Assembly: GCA_945890485.1 (NCBI GenBank)
Contig: CAMDCN010000011.1
Coordinates: forward strand, 210,688 to 274,687
DNA from: Candidatus Sulfopaludibacter sp. SbA3
Lineage (GTDB): Bacteria; Acidobacteriota; Terriglobia; Bryobacterales; Bryobacteraceae
Reading direction: 5' to 3'
Length of the DNA: 64,000 nt
The translations under genes were made by a program, and so were the position numbers. Shown here piece by piece: positions 45,252 to 54,520 of the stretch (positions within the stretch are counted from its first letter, which is position 1; the number at the start of each line of letters is the position of its first letter). Under the pieces are notes generated by a model, which did not search any database, was not told the origin of the DNA, and worked only from the letters and a program-made list of their open reading frames with translations.

Positions 45252-47379
45252 CGCGGCCCTTGCCGTTCACGCCCAGCCCGTCACCTTTTTGCGGGACGTC
45301 GCGCCGATCCTGAACAAGACAAGCTGCACCTCCGGCCCCTGCCACGGCGCGGCAAAGGGGAAGAACGGCTTCAAACTGTCGCTTCGCGGCTACGATCCCC
45401 AGTTCGACTACGAGGCGCTGCTTTACGACCTCTCCGGTCGCCGGTTCAACCGCGCCGAACCCGGCCGCAGCCTGATGCTCGCCAAGCCCACGCAGTCCGT
45501 CGCCCACGGTGGCGGTCTCCGCTTCGATAAGAAGTCGCCTTACTACACGACGATCTACAACTGGATCGCGCAGGGCGTCCCCTACGGTGACCCGGCCAAG
45601 GACAACGTCACGGCCCTCGAAGTCACCCCGGCCGAAGTCGCCATGACCGGCCCTGGCGGCACCGCGCAGGTGAAGGTGACCGCCCGCTTTGCCGATGGCC
45701 AGACGCGCGACGTGACCCGCGAGGCCACCGTCGAATCGAACACTCCGGATGTCGCCAAGGTCGACCCCGCTTCCAAGGTTTCTGGCGAACGCGTCGGCGA
45801 GGCAACCCTGCTCGTCCGTTATCAAGGAAAGTTCTCCACTATCCCGGTCACTATCCTCAACCCCAAGCCTGGCTTCGCCTGGAAGCAGCTCCCGCAGCAT
45901 AACTACATCGATCAACACATCGACGCCAAGCTGCAGAAGTTGAAGATCCAGCCCTCGCCGGCCACGGACGATGCCGCTTTCCTCCGCCGCGTCTCGCTTG
46001 ATCTTACGGGCCAACTTCCCACGCCAGACGACATTCGCGCTTTCCTCGCGGATCCCGCGCCATCTAAGCTCAAGCGCGATCGCAGGATCGACAAGCTCAT
46101 CGCCAGCCCCGCGTTCACTGACCATTGGACGGTGAAATGGAGCGACCTGCTGCAGTCCTCTCGCAAGTTTCTGGGAGAGAAGGGAGCCTATGGCTTCCGC
46201 GAATGGATCCGCGAATCCATCGCCGCCAATAAGCCCTACGACAAGATGGTTCGCGAACTGCTGACGAGCCGAGGCAGCACCTACGACGACCCCGCCGGGA
46301 ACTACTTCCGTGCCACCCGCGACGCCAAGCCGACCATGGAGAAGACGACGCAAGTCTTCCTCGGCGTCCGTATGGTCTGCGCCCAATGTCACGATCATCC
46401 GTTCGAAAAGTGGACGCAGAATCAGTACTACCAGATGTCAGCCTTCTTCTCCGCCGTCGGCCTCCGGCCCGGCTATGAGGTCGGCGAAGAGATTCTGTAC
46501 GATCAGCGCGCCGACTACGACATGAAGCATCCGAAGGACTCACGTGTCGTGGCCCCCGAGTTCTTGATTGCTTCGCTCACGCCGACTAAGATCCCGGCCG
46601 GGCCGCAGCGCCGCGATGCGCTGGCCGATTGGCTGGTCTCCAAGCAGAATCCCTTCTTCGCCAAAGCCGTCGCCAATCGCGTGTGGAGCTACTTCTTCGG
46701 CAAGGGCATCATCGACCCGGTCGACGATATCCGCGCTTCCAACCCGCCTGTGAATCCGGCGCTTCTCGAAGCCCTGACCAAGGACCTCACCGACCATAAC
46801 TTCGATCTCCAGCACCTAATGCGCACCATTGTTCGCAGCCGCACGTATCAGGCTTCCTTCCAGACCAATGAATGGAACGCCCTCGACGCGGACAACTTCT
46901 CGCACGCCATGCCGCGCCGCTTGAACGCGGAACCGCTGATGGATGCCGTGGCCGCCGCCGCCGGCGCACGGCCCAACTTCCCCGAAGTTCCAGAAGAAAC
47001 GAATGCTTCCCAGGTGCTCGATCCGCACGTCGGCGCTGACGGCTTCCTCGATCTCTTCGGCCGCCCCACCCGCGAATCGGCCTGCGAGTGCGAACGCCGC
47101 ACGGACTTCAGCCTCCCGCAGGCGCTCAACCTCGTGAATGGTAAAACCATCTCCGACGCCGTCGCCGACCCGAAGGGCCGTGTCGCAAAGAACGTCCTCG
47201 CCGGTAAGTCGGACGCTGCCATGGTTGAAGACCTCTATCTCGCCTCTCTCTCCCGGCCGCCCACGAAGGCTGAGACCGAGTACGGCATCAAGTACCTTTC
47301 CGGCGGACCCCGCGCCCTGCGTGCGCAGGACCTCCTCTGGGCCCTTCTCAACAGCAAAGGTTTCCTCTACAGTTACTAA
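45226..47379 (+). CDS. Exported cytochrome-like BIG2-DUF1549-DUF1553 protein (module 3)
   Basis: A 717-residue exported protein. The ATG at 45226 starts the signal peptide (MRIPLLLASAALAVHAQ); the frame upstream lies inside the preceding gene. The first haem-like motif is CTSGPCH at 34-40, i.e. CX4CH rather than CXXCH, in the subfamily context CHGAAKGKNGFKLSLRGYDP. A BIG2-like Ig domain (about 130-205, VTPAEVAMTGPGGTAQVKVTARFADG) precedes DUF1549, whose CAQCHDHPFEKW lies at about 385. DUF1553 ends the protein. Domain order differs from modules 1 and 2 in the inserted BIG2 domain. It is followed by the DUF1501 gene after 11 bp. Confidence 0.93.
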   Translation: MRIPLLLASAALAVHAQPVTFLRDVAPILNKTSCTSGPCHGAAKGKNGFKLSLRGYDPQFDYEALLYDLSGRRFNRAEPGRSLMLAKPTQSVAHGGGLRFDKKSPYYTTIYNWIAQGVPYGDPAKDNVTALEVTPAEVAMTGPGGTAQVKVTARFADGQTRDVTREATVESNTPDVAKVDPASKVSGERVGEATLLVRYQGKFSTIPVTILNPKPGFAWKQLPQHNYIDQHIDAKLQKLKIQPSPATDDAAFLRRVSLDLTGQLPTPDDIRAFLADPAPSKLKRDRRIDKLIASPAFTDHWTVKWSDLLQSSRKFLGEKGAYGFREWIRESIAANKPYDKMVRELLTSRGSTYDDPAGNYFRATRDAKPTMEKTTQVFLGVRMVCAQCHDHPFEKWTQNQYYQMSAFFSAVGLRPGYEVGEEILYDQRADYDMKHPKDSRVVAPEFLIASLTPTKIPAGPQRRDALADWLVSKQNPFFAKAVANRVWSYFFGKGIIDPVDDIRASNPPVNPALLEALTKDLTDHNFDLQHLMRTIVRSRTYQASFQTNEWNALDADNFSHAMPRRLNAEPLMDAVAAAAGARPNFPEVPEETNASQVLDPHVGADGFLDLFGRPTRESACECERRTDFSLPQALNLVNGKTISDAVADPKGRVAKNVLAGKSDAAMVEDLYLASLSRPPTKAETEYGIKYLSGGPRALRAQDLLWALLNSKGFLYSY

Positions 47380-47390
47380 GGAGCACGATC

Positions 47391-48848
47391 ATGTTGAACA
47401 TTCCTGGCCGCATTGCTGGACAGACCTGCGAAGGTCCCACCCGTCGCGAACTTCTTCGCATCGGATCGCTTGGCTTAGCGGGGCTTCACCTGCCCGGCTT
47501 CTTTATGTCGCAGAAGGCCGCGCAAGCAGCCGCCGTGGCGGACAAGTTCGCCGGCGCGAAAGGCTTTGGCAACGCCAAGAACGTCATCATGATCTTCCTG
47601 CAGGGCGGCCCCAGCCACATCGATATCTGGGACCCGAAGCCAAACGCCCCATCCAACATCCGCGGCGAATTCAAACCCATCAAGACCAAGATCCCCGGCA
47701 CCTGGATCGGCGAACACATGCCGATGATGGCCGATACGATGGACAAGGTCACGCTCATCCGCTCCATGAGCTACACGCCCAACGGCCTGTTCAACCACAC
47801 CGCGGCCATCTATCAAATGCTCACCGGCTATCCGCCGGATAAGGTTTCGCCGTCCGGCCAGTTGGAGCCGCCCAACGCGGCCGACTTCCCCACCGCGGGC
47901 AGCCACATCTCGAAGATGATGCCGATGAAGGATGCCATGTTGCCCTTCGTCGAACTACCGCGTCCGCTGCAGGAGTCCGGCATTATCGGCAAGGGTGGCG
48001 CGGCCGGCTTCCTCGGCAAAGCTTACGATCCGTATCGGATGTATCAGGATCCGGCACAGAAGGTTACGCTTGAAGATCTTTCGCTCCGCAAGGAGATTCC
48101 GCCGGAGCGTCTGAAGGATCGCTTCGAACTGCTGAAGGGCATCAACGGCTCAATGCCGGAATTGGAGAAGGCGCTGAACGCCTCCGCTGTCGACGAATAC
48201 TACGGCAAGGCCTACGACCTCGTCCTCTCCGGCAAGGCTCGTGACGCGATGGACCTGACGAAGGAGTCCGCCAAAATGCGGGAACGCTACGGCCTACACA
48301 CGTTCGGGCAGAGCACGCTGATGGCCCGGCGTCTGATTGAAGCGGGGACGAAGTTTGTTCAGGTGAACTGGCCCTCGGTGGCCAACGGCGATCCGGAAAA
48401 GACTGCCTGGGATACGCACGCCGCCAATTTCGGTCCGCTCAAGAATCTGCATTGCCCGAAGCTGGATCGCAGCCTGTCGGCGCTGCTGCAGGATATGGAC
48501 GATCGCGGTTTGCTGAAGGAGACGCTGGTCGTCGCCATCGGTGAGTTCGGCCGTAGTCCGCGTATGGGTGTATCGACGAGCGGCAACAGCAACAGCCCCG
48601 ATGGCCGCGATCACTGGCCCTATTGCTATAGCGCGGTGGTGGCGGGCGCTGGCATCGGCCGCGGGGTGCAGTACGGCGAGAGCGACGCGACGGCGTCGAG
48701 TCCGAAGGAGAAGCCGGTGCATCCAAACGACCTTCTCGCCACGATTTACTATGCGCTCGGAATCGATCCGGAGATGGAGATCCGCAACCATTTGAATCAG
48801 CCGCGGGAACTCGTGAAGGGCAAAGTAGTGACGGACCTGTTCGCCTAG
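47391..48848 (+). CDS. DUF1501 protein, Tat-exported (module 3)
   Basis: A 485-residue exported DUF1501 protein. The Tat signal is recessed (PTRRELLRIGSLGLAGLHL, about 16-34). Landmarks are NVIMIFLQGGPSHIDIWDPKP, DKVTLIRSMSYTPNGLFNHT, KFVQVNWPSVANGDPEKTAWDTH, LVVAIGEFGRSPRMG, GRDHWPYCYSAVVAGAGI and KPVHPNDLLATIYYALGIDPEMEI. It belongs to a different DUF1501 branch from those of modules 1 and 2 and is paired with the CX4CH-type partner. A GGAG Shine-Dalgarno is present 7 nt before the ATG. Confidence 0.93.
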   Translation: MLNIPGRIAGQTCEGPTRRELLRIGSLGLAGLHLPGFFMSQKAAQAAAVADKFAGAKGFGNAKNVIMIFLQGGPSHIDIWDPKPNAPSNIRGEFKPIKTKIPGTWIGEHMPMMADTMDKVTLIRSMSYTPNGLFNHTAAIYQMLTGYPPDKVSPSGQLEPPNAADFPTAGSHISKMMPMKDAMLPFVELPRPLQESGIIGKGGAAGFLGKAYDPYRMYQDPAQKVTLEDLSLRKEIPPERLKDRFELLKGINGSMPELEKALNASAVDEYYGKAYDLVLSGKARDAMDLTKESAKMRERYGLHTFGQSTLMARRLIEAGTKFVQVNWPSVANGDPEKTAWDTHAANFGPLKNLHCPKLDRSLSALLQDMDDRGLLKETLVVAIGEFGRSPRMGVSTSGNSNSPDGRDHWPYCYSAVVAGAGIGRGVQYGESDATASSPKEKPVHPNDLLATIYYALGIDPEMEIRNHLNQPRELVKGKVVTDLFA

Positions 48849-48853
48849 AGATT

Positions 48854-48859
48854 TATAAT
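48854..48859 (+). promoter_or_regulatory. -10 element (TATAAT) of the toxin-antitoxin pair
   Basis: A perfect TATAAT ends 6 nt before the antitoxin ATG, so transcription is expected to start at the ATG itself. It begins 5 bp after the stop of the DUF1501 gene. Confidence 0.6.
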
Positions 48860-48865
48860 CAATCT

Positions 48866-49054
48866 ATGGCTAGCGTCAAAGAAGAACTCCACGCGCTCAT
48901 CGATCGGTTGCCCGACGATGCTACCTATGACGATGCCCGCTACGCCATTTATGTGCGGCGGGAGATTGAACTGGGGCTGAAGGAGGCCGAAACCGGTCCA
49001 TTTCTCACTTTGGACGAGGTGACTGCTGAGATGAATCGTTGGCTGCCCGAGTAA
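48866..49054 (+). CDS. Putative antitoxin of a ParE/RelE-type module
   Basis: A 62-residue acidic protein (MASVKEELHALIDRLPDDATYDDARYAIYVRREIELGLKEAE, then TLDEVTAEMNRWLPE). Size, acidity, helical content and position directly before a ParE/RelE-like toxin fit an antitoxin; the C-terminal part is likely the toxin-binding segment. I cannot assign its DNA-binding fold. It overlaps the toxin gene by 16 bp, so the pair is translationally coupled. It lies immediately downstream of module 3 and may be an accessory insertion between the module and the DUF1080 gene. Confidence 0.75.
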   Translation: MASVKEELHALIDRLPDDATYDDARYAIYVRREIELGLKEAETGPFLTLDEVTAEMNRWLPE

Positions 49055-49350
49055 TTTGGACGGCCTCCGCACTTCGCGGCGTCCGGGATGCGGTCGAGTA
49101 CATAGCTATGGACTCCCGGCGCTCGGCTGTGGCGTTGCACCGTGCTGCAGACCATGCCGCTCGTTCTCTTGACGCCTCGTCGTTGCGAGGAAGAATTGTC
49201 CCTGAATTGCACGACGACTCCATCCGGGAGATCTTCGTAAGTAGCTATCGAATGATCTACGTCGTCCGCCCTTCGCGGGTTCTGATCATCCGCTTCATCC
49301 ACGGCGCCCGCGACCTCTCCGCCGACTCCACGATATACTCGCAAACGTGA
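49039..49350 (+). CDS. ParE/RelE-family toxin
   Basis: A 103-residue basic protein with the ParE/RelE pattern: VIWTASALRGVRDAVEYIAMDS (helix pair), AADHAARSLDASSLRGRIVPEL, IREIFVSSYRMIYVVRPSRVLIIRFIHGARDL. The strand 'R-x-[IV]-[FV]-x-x-x-Y-R-[ML]-I-Y' and the terminal 'H-G-A-R-[DN]' are characteristic. Members inhibit gyrase or cleave mRNA at the ribosome; which applies is not predictable. The start is a TTG inside the antitoxin gene, since no ATG fits; TTG may keep toxin synthesis low. The final codons of this gene contain the -10 hexamer of the following DUF1080 gene, and its TGA overlaps that gene's GTG. Confidence 0.85.
   Translation: MAARVIWTASALRGVRDAVEYIAMDSRRSAVALHRAADHAARSLDASSLRGRIVPELHDDSIREIFVSSYRMIYVVRPSRVLIIRFIHGARDLSADSTIYSQT
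49334..49339 (+). promoter_or_regulatory. -10 element (TATACT) of the DUF1080 gene inside the toxin gene
   Basis: TATACT ends 7 nt before the GTG start of the DUF1080 gene and overlaps the last toxin codons (encoding TIYSQT). It would allow DUF1080 expression independent of the toxin-antitoxin promoter. Confidence 0.42.
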
Positions 49351-50180
49351 AGTCATTCCTCCTCCTCGCTCTCGTCGCGCTCCCCGCTTTCTCACAGACC
49401 GCGAAAGACTGGCTACCCCTCTTCAACGGCCGCGACCTCACTGGCTGGACACCTAAGATCACTGGCTACCCGGTCGGCGAAAATTTCGCCAACACATTCC
49501 GCATCCAGGACGGCTATCTCACCGTCGGCTACGAGGGCTACGACAAGTTCAATCAACGATTCGGCCACATCTTCTACAAGGACTCGTTCTCCTACTACCG
49601 CATCCGCCTCGAATACCGCTTCATCGGTAATCAAGCCAATGAAGGCCCCGGTTGGGCCACCCGCAATAGCGGCATCATGGTCCACGGTCAGCCCGCAGCC
49701 ACCATGCAGAAAGATCAGGACTTCCCCATCTCCATTGAAGTCCAGCTCCTTGGCGGCCTCGGCAAAGGGCCCCGTACCACCGGCAACCTCTGCACTCCCG
49801 GTACCAATGTCGAACGCGACGGCAAGCTATTCACCGCCCACTGCCTCAATTCCACGTCTCCCACTTTCGATGGTGAGCAATGGGTGCAAGCCGAGGTCTT
49901 CGTCAAGGGTTCCGAGTCCGTCGAGCACTTCATCAACGGCCAATCCGTGCTCAAGTACGAGCACCCGCAGGTCGGCGGCGGCAACGTATCCAACCACGAC
50001 CCCGCCGTCAAGACCGACGGGAAGCTCCTCGAATCCGGCTCCATCTCGCTGCAGAGCGAAAGCCACCCCGTCCAATTCCGCAAAGTCGAACTGCTCAACC
50101 TGTCCGGCTGCATGGACAAAAAAGCAAAAAACTATAAGGCGTATTTCCTTAAATCGGATCCGTCCGCCTGCCGCTTCTAA
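49347..50180 (+). CDS. Exported DUF1080 (3-keto-disaccharide hydrolase-like) protein
   Basis: A 277-residue exported protein. GTG start with a signal peptide (MKSFLLLALVALPAFSQ). WLPLFNGRDLTGWTPKITGY is the DUF1080 hallmark; later segments include YRIRLEYRFIGNQANEGPGWATRNSGIMVHGQ, FPISIEVQLLGG and EQWVQAEVFVKGSESVEHFINGQSVLKYEHPQVGGG. The fold is a concanavalin-like jelly roll. Some DUF1080 members are reported to hydrolyse 3-keto-glycosides, so a role in extracytoplasmic sugar degradation is plausible. GTG overlaps the toxin stop (GTGA). The C-terminal tail (CMDKKAKNYKAYFLKSDPSACRF) is Cys-containing. It overlaps the convergent MFS gene by 32 bp. Confidence 0.9.
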   Translation: MKSFLLLALVALPAFSQTAKDWLPLFNGRDLTGWTPKITGYPVGENFANTFRIQDGYLTVGYEGYDKFNQRFGHIFYKDSFSYYRIRLEYRFIGNQANEGPGWATRNSGIMVHGQPAATMQKDQDFPISIEVQLLGGLGKGPRTTGNLCTPGTNVERDGKLFTAHCLNSTSPTFDGEQWVQAEVFVKGSESVEHFINGQSVLKYEHPQVGGGNVSNHDPAVKTDGKLLESGSISLQSESHPVQFRKVELLNLSGCMDKKAKNYKAYFLKSDPSACRF

Positions 50181-51342
50181 CGAAAAGCAACAGCGCTCCA
50201 ATGGCCACCAGCGGGCAAGCACCCGCCACTAAGATCGCTACGGTATAGTCTTGCCCATTGCCGAGCAGGTATCCCGTGGCCAGCGGAGCCAACGCTCCGG
50301 CCAACTGCGCCACCATGTTTTGAAAGCCGAGCGCCCGGCCCACCAGCGCCCGCGGCACCGCTGCTTGCGACATCGCCCAGTAGTTGCCCGCGCCGATCCC
50401 GACGCCCATCAACGACGCGAGCAAGACCCAGATCACTGGCCCGCCCTTCTCCACCCACACTAATCCCATCAGGATCGAAGCCAGCCCGAAGCCGACGCAA
50501 ACGAACCGGCGCCGCAGCGCCAACGGTTCCGCCGCGCCCTTCAGCACGCGGTCCGCCCAAGCCCCGCCGGCCAGGTTCACCAGCGCCATGCCCCCCAGCG
50601 GCAGCGCCATCGTCACGCCCATCTTCAAATTCGGAAAGTCGTGCACCTGCATCAGGTACGCCGGTACCCACGTCAGCACGAAATACCAAAAGTACGAATA
50701 GAAGAAGACGCTCAAGGAGAGCCCCCAGGCCACCGGAGCCTTCAGAAAGTCAAGTAATGAGCCCTCCACCTTGCTCGCCACGGGCGCCCCGCCCTGTGGC
50801 GCCAGCAGCCACCACGGCACCACCCAAAGGCATCCTCCCAACCCCGTCACAATGAACATCGCCCGCCATCCCAGCCACTCGATCAGCGACGAACCAATCA
50901 GCGCACCCAGCGCAGGGCCCATCGTTAACCCCGCCACATAGATCGCCGTCGGCAACCCCTGCTCCCGTTCATCGAAGTTCTGCTTGATGAACGACATGCT
51001 CGCCAGCGGTGCAATCGCCTCTCCCATACCTAGCACCAGTCGCAGCGCCAATACCTCTTCAAACGTTCGTGCCCACCCGATCGCCGCCGAAGCCAGACAC
51101 CAGACGAGGAACGCCCCGGCGTATAACTTCCGGATGCCAAACTTATCGAGGAGCGCCCCGCCCGGCACCTGAAACGTGGCGTACGTCCAGAAGAAGCTCG
51201 AGAGCAGCAGCCCCATCTGCGCCGGCGTCAGCCCGAACTCTTTCATGATCGGTACCGCGGCGATACTCAGGTTTCCGCGGTCCATGTAGCTGACCACCAC
51301 CCCGAGAAACAACAGTCCCAGCACGATCCAGCGGCGTTCCAT
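50149..51342 (-). CDS. MFS transporter, ACS-type
   Basis: A 397-residue inner-membrane carrier with about 12 helices. RRWIVLGLLFLGVVVSYMDRGNLSIAAVPIM is the canonical ACS N-terminus. LLSSFFWTYATFQVPGGALLDKFGIRKLY (motif A region) and LVLGMGEAIAPLASMSFIKQNF (TM4) support family membership. It probably imports a sugar acid or related anion; the substrate is unknown. The ATG at 51342 gives a standard N-terminus. A GTG at 51360 (adding MVQEKA) lies 9 nt after a TACGGT hexamer and is equally possible. Adjacent to the DUF1080 gene with a 32-bp convergent overlap, it could take up released monomers. Confidence 0.9.
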   Translation of the reverse strand: MERRWIVLGLLFLGVVVSYMDRGNLSIAAVPIMKEFGLTPAQMGLLLSSFFWTYATFQVPGGALLDKFGIRKLYAGAFLVWCLASAAIGWARTFEEVLALRLVLGMGEAIAPLASMSFIKQNFDEREQGLPTAIYVAGLTMGPALGALIGSSLIEWLGWRAMFIVTGLGGCLWVVPWWLLAPQGGAPVASKVEGSLLDFLKAPVAWGLSLSVFFYSYFWYFVLTWVPAYLMQVHDFPNLKMGVTMALPLGGMALVNLAGGAWADRVLKGAAEPLALRRRFVCVGFGLASILMGLVWVEKGGPVIWVLLASLMGVGIGAGNYWAMSQAAVPRALVGRALGFQNMVAQLAGALAPLATGYLLGNGQDYTVAILVAGACPLVAIGALLLFVRSGRRTDPI

Positions 51343-51411
51343 AGCCTTTTCTTGTACCACGCCTATGGCACCGTAGCGCTTAGCTCGTGGATCTGATAGA
51401 ACTGACTTCGC

Positions 51412-53244
51412 GTGGTCTGCCTTCGGACGCTTCTCTTTCTGCTAGCTGTGCCCGCCGCGGCGCAGCCGCCGGATATCGCGCCGATCCTGGAGAAAGCTCA
51501 GTGCCGCGATTGCCATTCCGAAAACGGCGTCGCTTCCACGACGCGACTTCAATTTCCGAGCGGCGCCGTCGACCTGCCCCGCCTCCTGCAGCCCCTCGCC
51601 ACCGCCGATCTGCTTTGGCGCAAACCTACCAACCGTATCCCACACGGCGGCGGCGAACGCATTAAACAAGGTTCCCCGGAGGACGAAACCCTCCGTCGCT
51701 TTACCGCTTGGTTGGCTGCGCTCCCCGTGCCCACCGCCGCCCTCAAGGTCGAATCCCAGCCCCTTCCCACCGTCCTCCGCCGCCTTACCCACTCGCAGTA
51801 CAACAACACGGTCGCTGTTCTTCTGAGGGATAGCACCCGCCCCGCCAACGCCTTCCCCGCTGAGGACTTCATCAACGGCTACACCAATCAGGCCGCCGGC
51901 CAGTCCATCTCACCTCTGATGGCCGAAGACTACGCTCGCGCCGCGGCCAAGCTTGCTCGCAACGCGCATCGATCCGGTGTCCTTGGCAAGCTCATCCCCT
52001 GCGACAGGGCGCATTCCTCCTGCCCCGAACAGTTCGTTCGCGCATTCGGGTCGAAGGCCTTCCGCCGCGACCTCACCCCTCAGGAAACTGCCGCCTACAC
52101 CAAGCTCCTCGGCCCCAACTTCGATGCGGCGCTGGTCGTCGAAGCCATGTTGCAGTCGCCTGGGTTCCTTTTTCACACCAGCACCGGGCCCGCGGCTCGC
52201 CTCTCCTATCTCCTCTGGGACACTGCCCCCGACGATACGCTCCGCCACGCAAAACTCAAAACTCAAGCCGAGATCGAGGCCCAGGCCCGCCGCCTCCTCG
52301 CCGACCCCCGCGCACGCCTCGCGCTCAACCAGTTCCTCGCCGAATGGCTCCGCTTCGATCGCGTCAAAGGTGCGCTCCGCGAGCGCAAGCTCTTTCCTGA
52401 GTTCGGTCCCGAACTCATTCAAGCGATGCTGGCCGAAACCACCCGGCTCTTCGAGGATCTCGTCTGGAACGACAACAACTTCCTCGATTTCTTCACCGCC
52501 CGGTATAGCTTCATCAACGCCACTCTTGCGCAGCTCTACGAACTCCCTCCTCCCGCCGCTGAGTTCGCTCCCATCCCGTTCCCGGCAAACTCCAAGCGAG
52601 CCGGCATCCTCGGCCACGCCAGTTTCCTGACGCTCACCTCCAAGCCCGCGGAAACTGCTCCCACCGACCGTGGCCTCTTTGTCCGCGAACACTTCCTCTG
52701 CCAAATTGTCCCGCCCCCGCCGCCGGGCGTTTCCACGACTCTTCCGGCCCTTTCCGAAGACAAGCCCCTCACCAATCGTGAACGCCTCGGCATCCATCTT
52801 TCGAACGCCAGTTGCGCTGGCTGCCATCGCCTCGTTGACCCTATTGGCTTCGGCTTCGAACAGTTCGACGCCATCGGCCGCTATCGCGAAAAACAGATTG
52901 CCCTGATCTATCCCGCCGTCGACAAAGAAAAGAAGAACGTACGCCGCGATGGCGTCCCCACCGAACTGCCGGTCGACACGACGGCCTCTATCCTTGGTAT
53001 CGCTGACTCCAACTTCGCCTCTCCGGCCGAAGCCGGCGCGATCCTTGCCCGCACCCCGGCCTGTCAGCGGTGCATCGTCAAACAGTTCTTCCGCTACGCC
53101 CTCGGTCGCCCCGAAACCGACGCCGACCTTCCGCATATCGAAAAGGCCTTCGAGCGTTTCTCCCGCTCCGGTTTCCGCTTCCGCGAACTGGTGCTGGCCA
53201 TTGTCACCTCCCAGCCGTTTCTTGAGGAATCCCATGCCCATTGA
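51412..53244 (+). CDS. Exported DUF1592/DUF1588/DUF1585 cytochrome-like protein (module 4)
   Basis: A 610-residue exported protein starting at GTG with a signal peptide ([16 protein letters not shown]). It has an N-terminal haem motif CRDCH at 31-35, then PSD-type domains: [17 protein letters not shown] (DUF1587-like), [16 protein letters not shown] (DUF1595-like), [12 protein letters not shown] and [15 protein letters not shown] (DUF1592). Next come the DUF1588 region with [25 protein letters not shown] (second CXXCH at about 468-472) and DUF1585 at the end ([26 protein letters not shown]). Such proteins pair with DUF1552 proteins, as here. It overlaps the DUF1552 gene by 11 bp. Confidence 0.93.
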   Translation: MVCLRTLLFLLAVPAAAQPPDIAPILEKAQCRDCHSENGVASTTRLQFPSGAVDLPRLLQPLATADLLWRKPTNRIPHGGGERIKQGSPEDETLRRFTAWLAALPVPTAALKVESQPLPTVLRRLTHSQYNNTVAVLLRDSTRPANAFPAEDFINGYTNQAAGQSISPLMAEDYARAAAKLARNAHRSGVLGKLIPCDRAHSSCPEQFVRAFGSKAFRRDLTPQETAAYTKLLGPNFDAALVVEAMLQSPGFLFHTSTGPAARLSYLLWDTAPDDTLRHAKLKTQAEIEAQARRLLADPRARLALNQFLAEWLRFDRVKGALRERKLFPEFGPELIQAMLAETTRLFEDLVWNDNNFLDFFTARYSFINATLAQLYELPPPAAEFAPIPFPANSKRAGILGHASFLTLTSKPAETAPTDRGLFVREHFLCQIVPPPPPGVSTTLPALSEDKPLTNRERLGIHLSNASCAGCHRLVDPIGFGFEQFDAIGRYREKQIALIYPAVDKEKKNVRRDGVPTELPVDTTASILGIADSNFASPAEAGAILARTPACQRCIVKQFFRYALGRPETDADLPHIEKAFERFSRSGFRFRELVLAIVTSQPFLEESHAH

Positions 53245-54520
53245 AACCCGTCTCTCCCGCCGAACCCTCCTCCGCGCCGCGGGCGCCGTCCTCGGCCTAC
53301 CCCCTCTCGAAGCGATGTTCAACCCCAGCGGCAACGCCTACGCCTTTGGTCCTGCCAAAACAATTCCAAAGCGCTTTGTCTTTTGGTTCAACGGTAACGG
53401 TATCCCCGAGAAGTATTGGGTCCCTCGCGAGACCGGGGCTGACTTCGTCCTGCCTTCCTGCCTCCAGCCCCTGGCCCCCTTCCGCTCCGACATCCATATT
53501 GTCACTGGACTCGATTCCGCTGCCGCCCGTCTTCCTGGTCCCGGCAATAGCCACTATCCGTCCATGTCCGCTGTCGTTTCCTGCAAGACCTACACCGGAC
53601 GCGGCGCCGGAGGTCCGTCCATCGACCAGGCCATCGCGCAGAAGATTGGCGGCGATACGCGATTCCGTTCACTCCAAATAGGCGTTTGTCAGGAGTCCTT
53701 CGGCGAGAGCATCCAGCGCAATCTGAGTTGGGCTGATCGCGACCGGCCGCTGCCGCCGGAGATGATCCCCCACCGTCTTTTCGACCGGCTCTTCGGCGTC
53801 AAGGATCCCGCGACGCTCGCGCGCCAGAAGTCCGTTCTCGATGCCGTCCAGGAGCAGACAAAATCGCTTCAATCCCGGCTCGGCGGCAACGACAGGCGCA
53901 AGCTCGACGAGTATCTCCAATCGGTCCGCGAACTCGAAACCTCGATTGCAACCCTGCCGCCGGAATACTCCACCGCCGTCGAGCGCCCGGCCGAAGCGGG
54001 TGACCTCCGTGACTATCCGCGGATTGCCAAGCTGCAGAGCGATCTCCTTGTGCACGCGCTGGCCTCGCAGCAAACGCACGTCGCCTCCTACATGCTCACC
54101 AAGTGCCAGGGCCTTACGCGCTTCCCGTGGCTGGGCCACACCGCCCAGCGTCATCATGAATATACTCACGGCGAGGTCGAATCGCCTCGCGGCATGCGGA
54201 TCCTGCGCGACATCTGCCGTTGGCATGTCGACGAGTTCGCCTACCTCCTCGGCAAGCTGAAGTCCATCCGCGAAGGCGAGGGCACCCTGCTCGACAACAC
54301 CCTGCTGGCCTTTGTCCATGAACACGCCGAAGCCAACGCGCATAAGAACAACAACCTCGCGCTTCTGCTCGCCGGCCACGCCGGAGGCATCAAGATGGGC
54401 CAGCACACCCGCACCACCGGCACCCTCGGCGACCTCTATCTCACCGTAGCGGAAGAGGTCCTGAACGCTCCACTCAGAGCCTACCCCACCGCCGAGCGCA
54501 AGCTCTCCGAGATCATCTGA
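53234..54520 (+). CDS. DUF1552 protein, Tat-exported (module 4)
   Basis: A 428-residue exported protein. The Tat signal [22 protein letters not shown] begins at residue 8. Family landmarks are [78 protein letters not shown] and a C-terminal [19 protein letters not shown]1552 is related to DUF1501 (alkaline phosphatase-like) and its chemistry is unknown. The ATG at 53234 begins the signal; the longer frame lies within DUF1592. Its stop overlaps the next gene's ATG (TGATG), so four genes in a row are translationally linked. Confidence 0.92.
   Translation: MPIETRLSRRTLLRAAGAVLGLPPLEAMFNPSGNAYAFGPAKTIPKRFVFWFNGNGIPEKYWVPRETGADFVLPSCLQPLAPFRSDIHIVTGLDSAAARLPGPGNSHYPSMSAVVSCKTYTGRGAGGPSIDQAIAQKIGGDTRFRSLQIGVCQESFGESIQRNLSWADRDRPLPPEMIPHRLFDRLFGVKDPATLARQKSVLDAVQEQTKSLQSRLGGNDRRKLDEYLQSVRELETSIATLPPEYSTAVERPAEAGDLRDYPRIAKLQSDLLVHALASQQTHVASYMLTKCQGLTRFPWLGHTAQRHHEYTHGEVESPRGMRILRDICRWHVDEFAYLLGKLKSIREGEGTLLDNTLLAFVHEHAEANAHKNNNLALLLAGHAGGIKMGQHTRTTGTLGDLYLTVAEEVLNAPLRAYPTAERKLSEII

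Noticed and set aside
48866..49350. Mobile element or prophage remnant around the toxin-antitoxin pair
   Set aside because: No integrase, transposase, inverted repeats, target duplications or attachment sites are visible, and base composition does not change.
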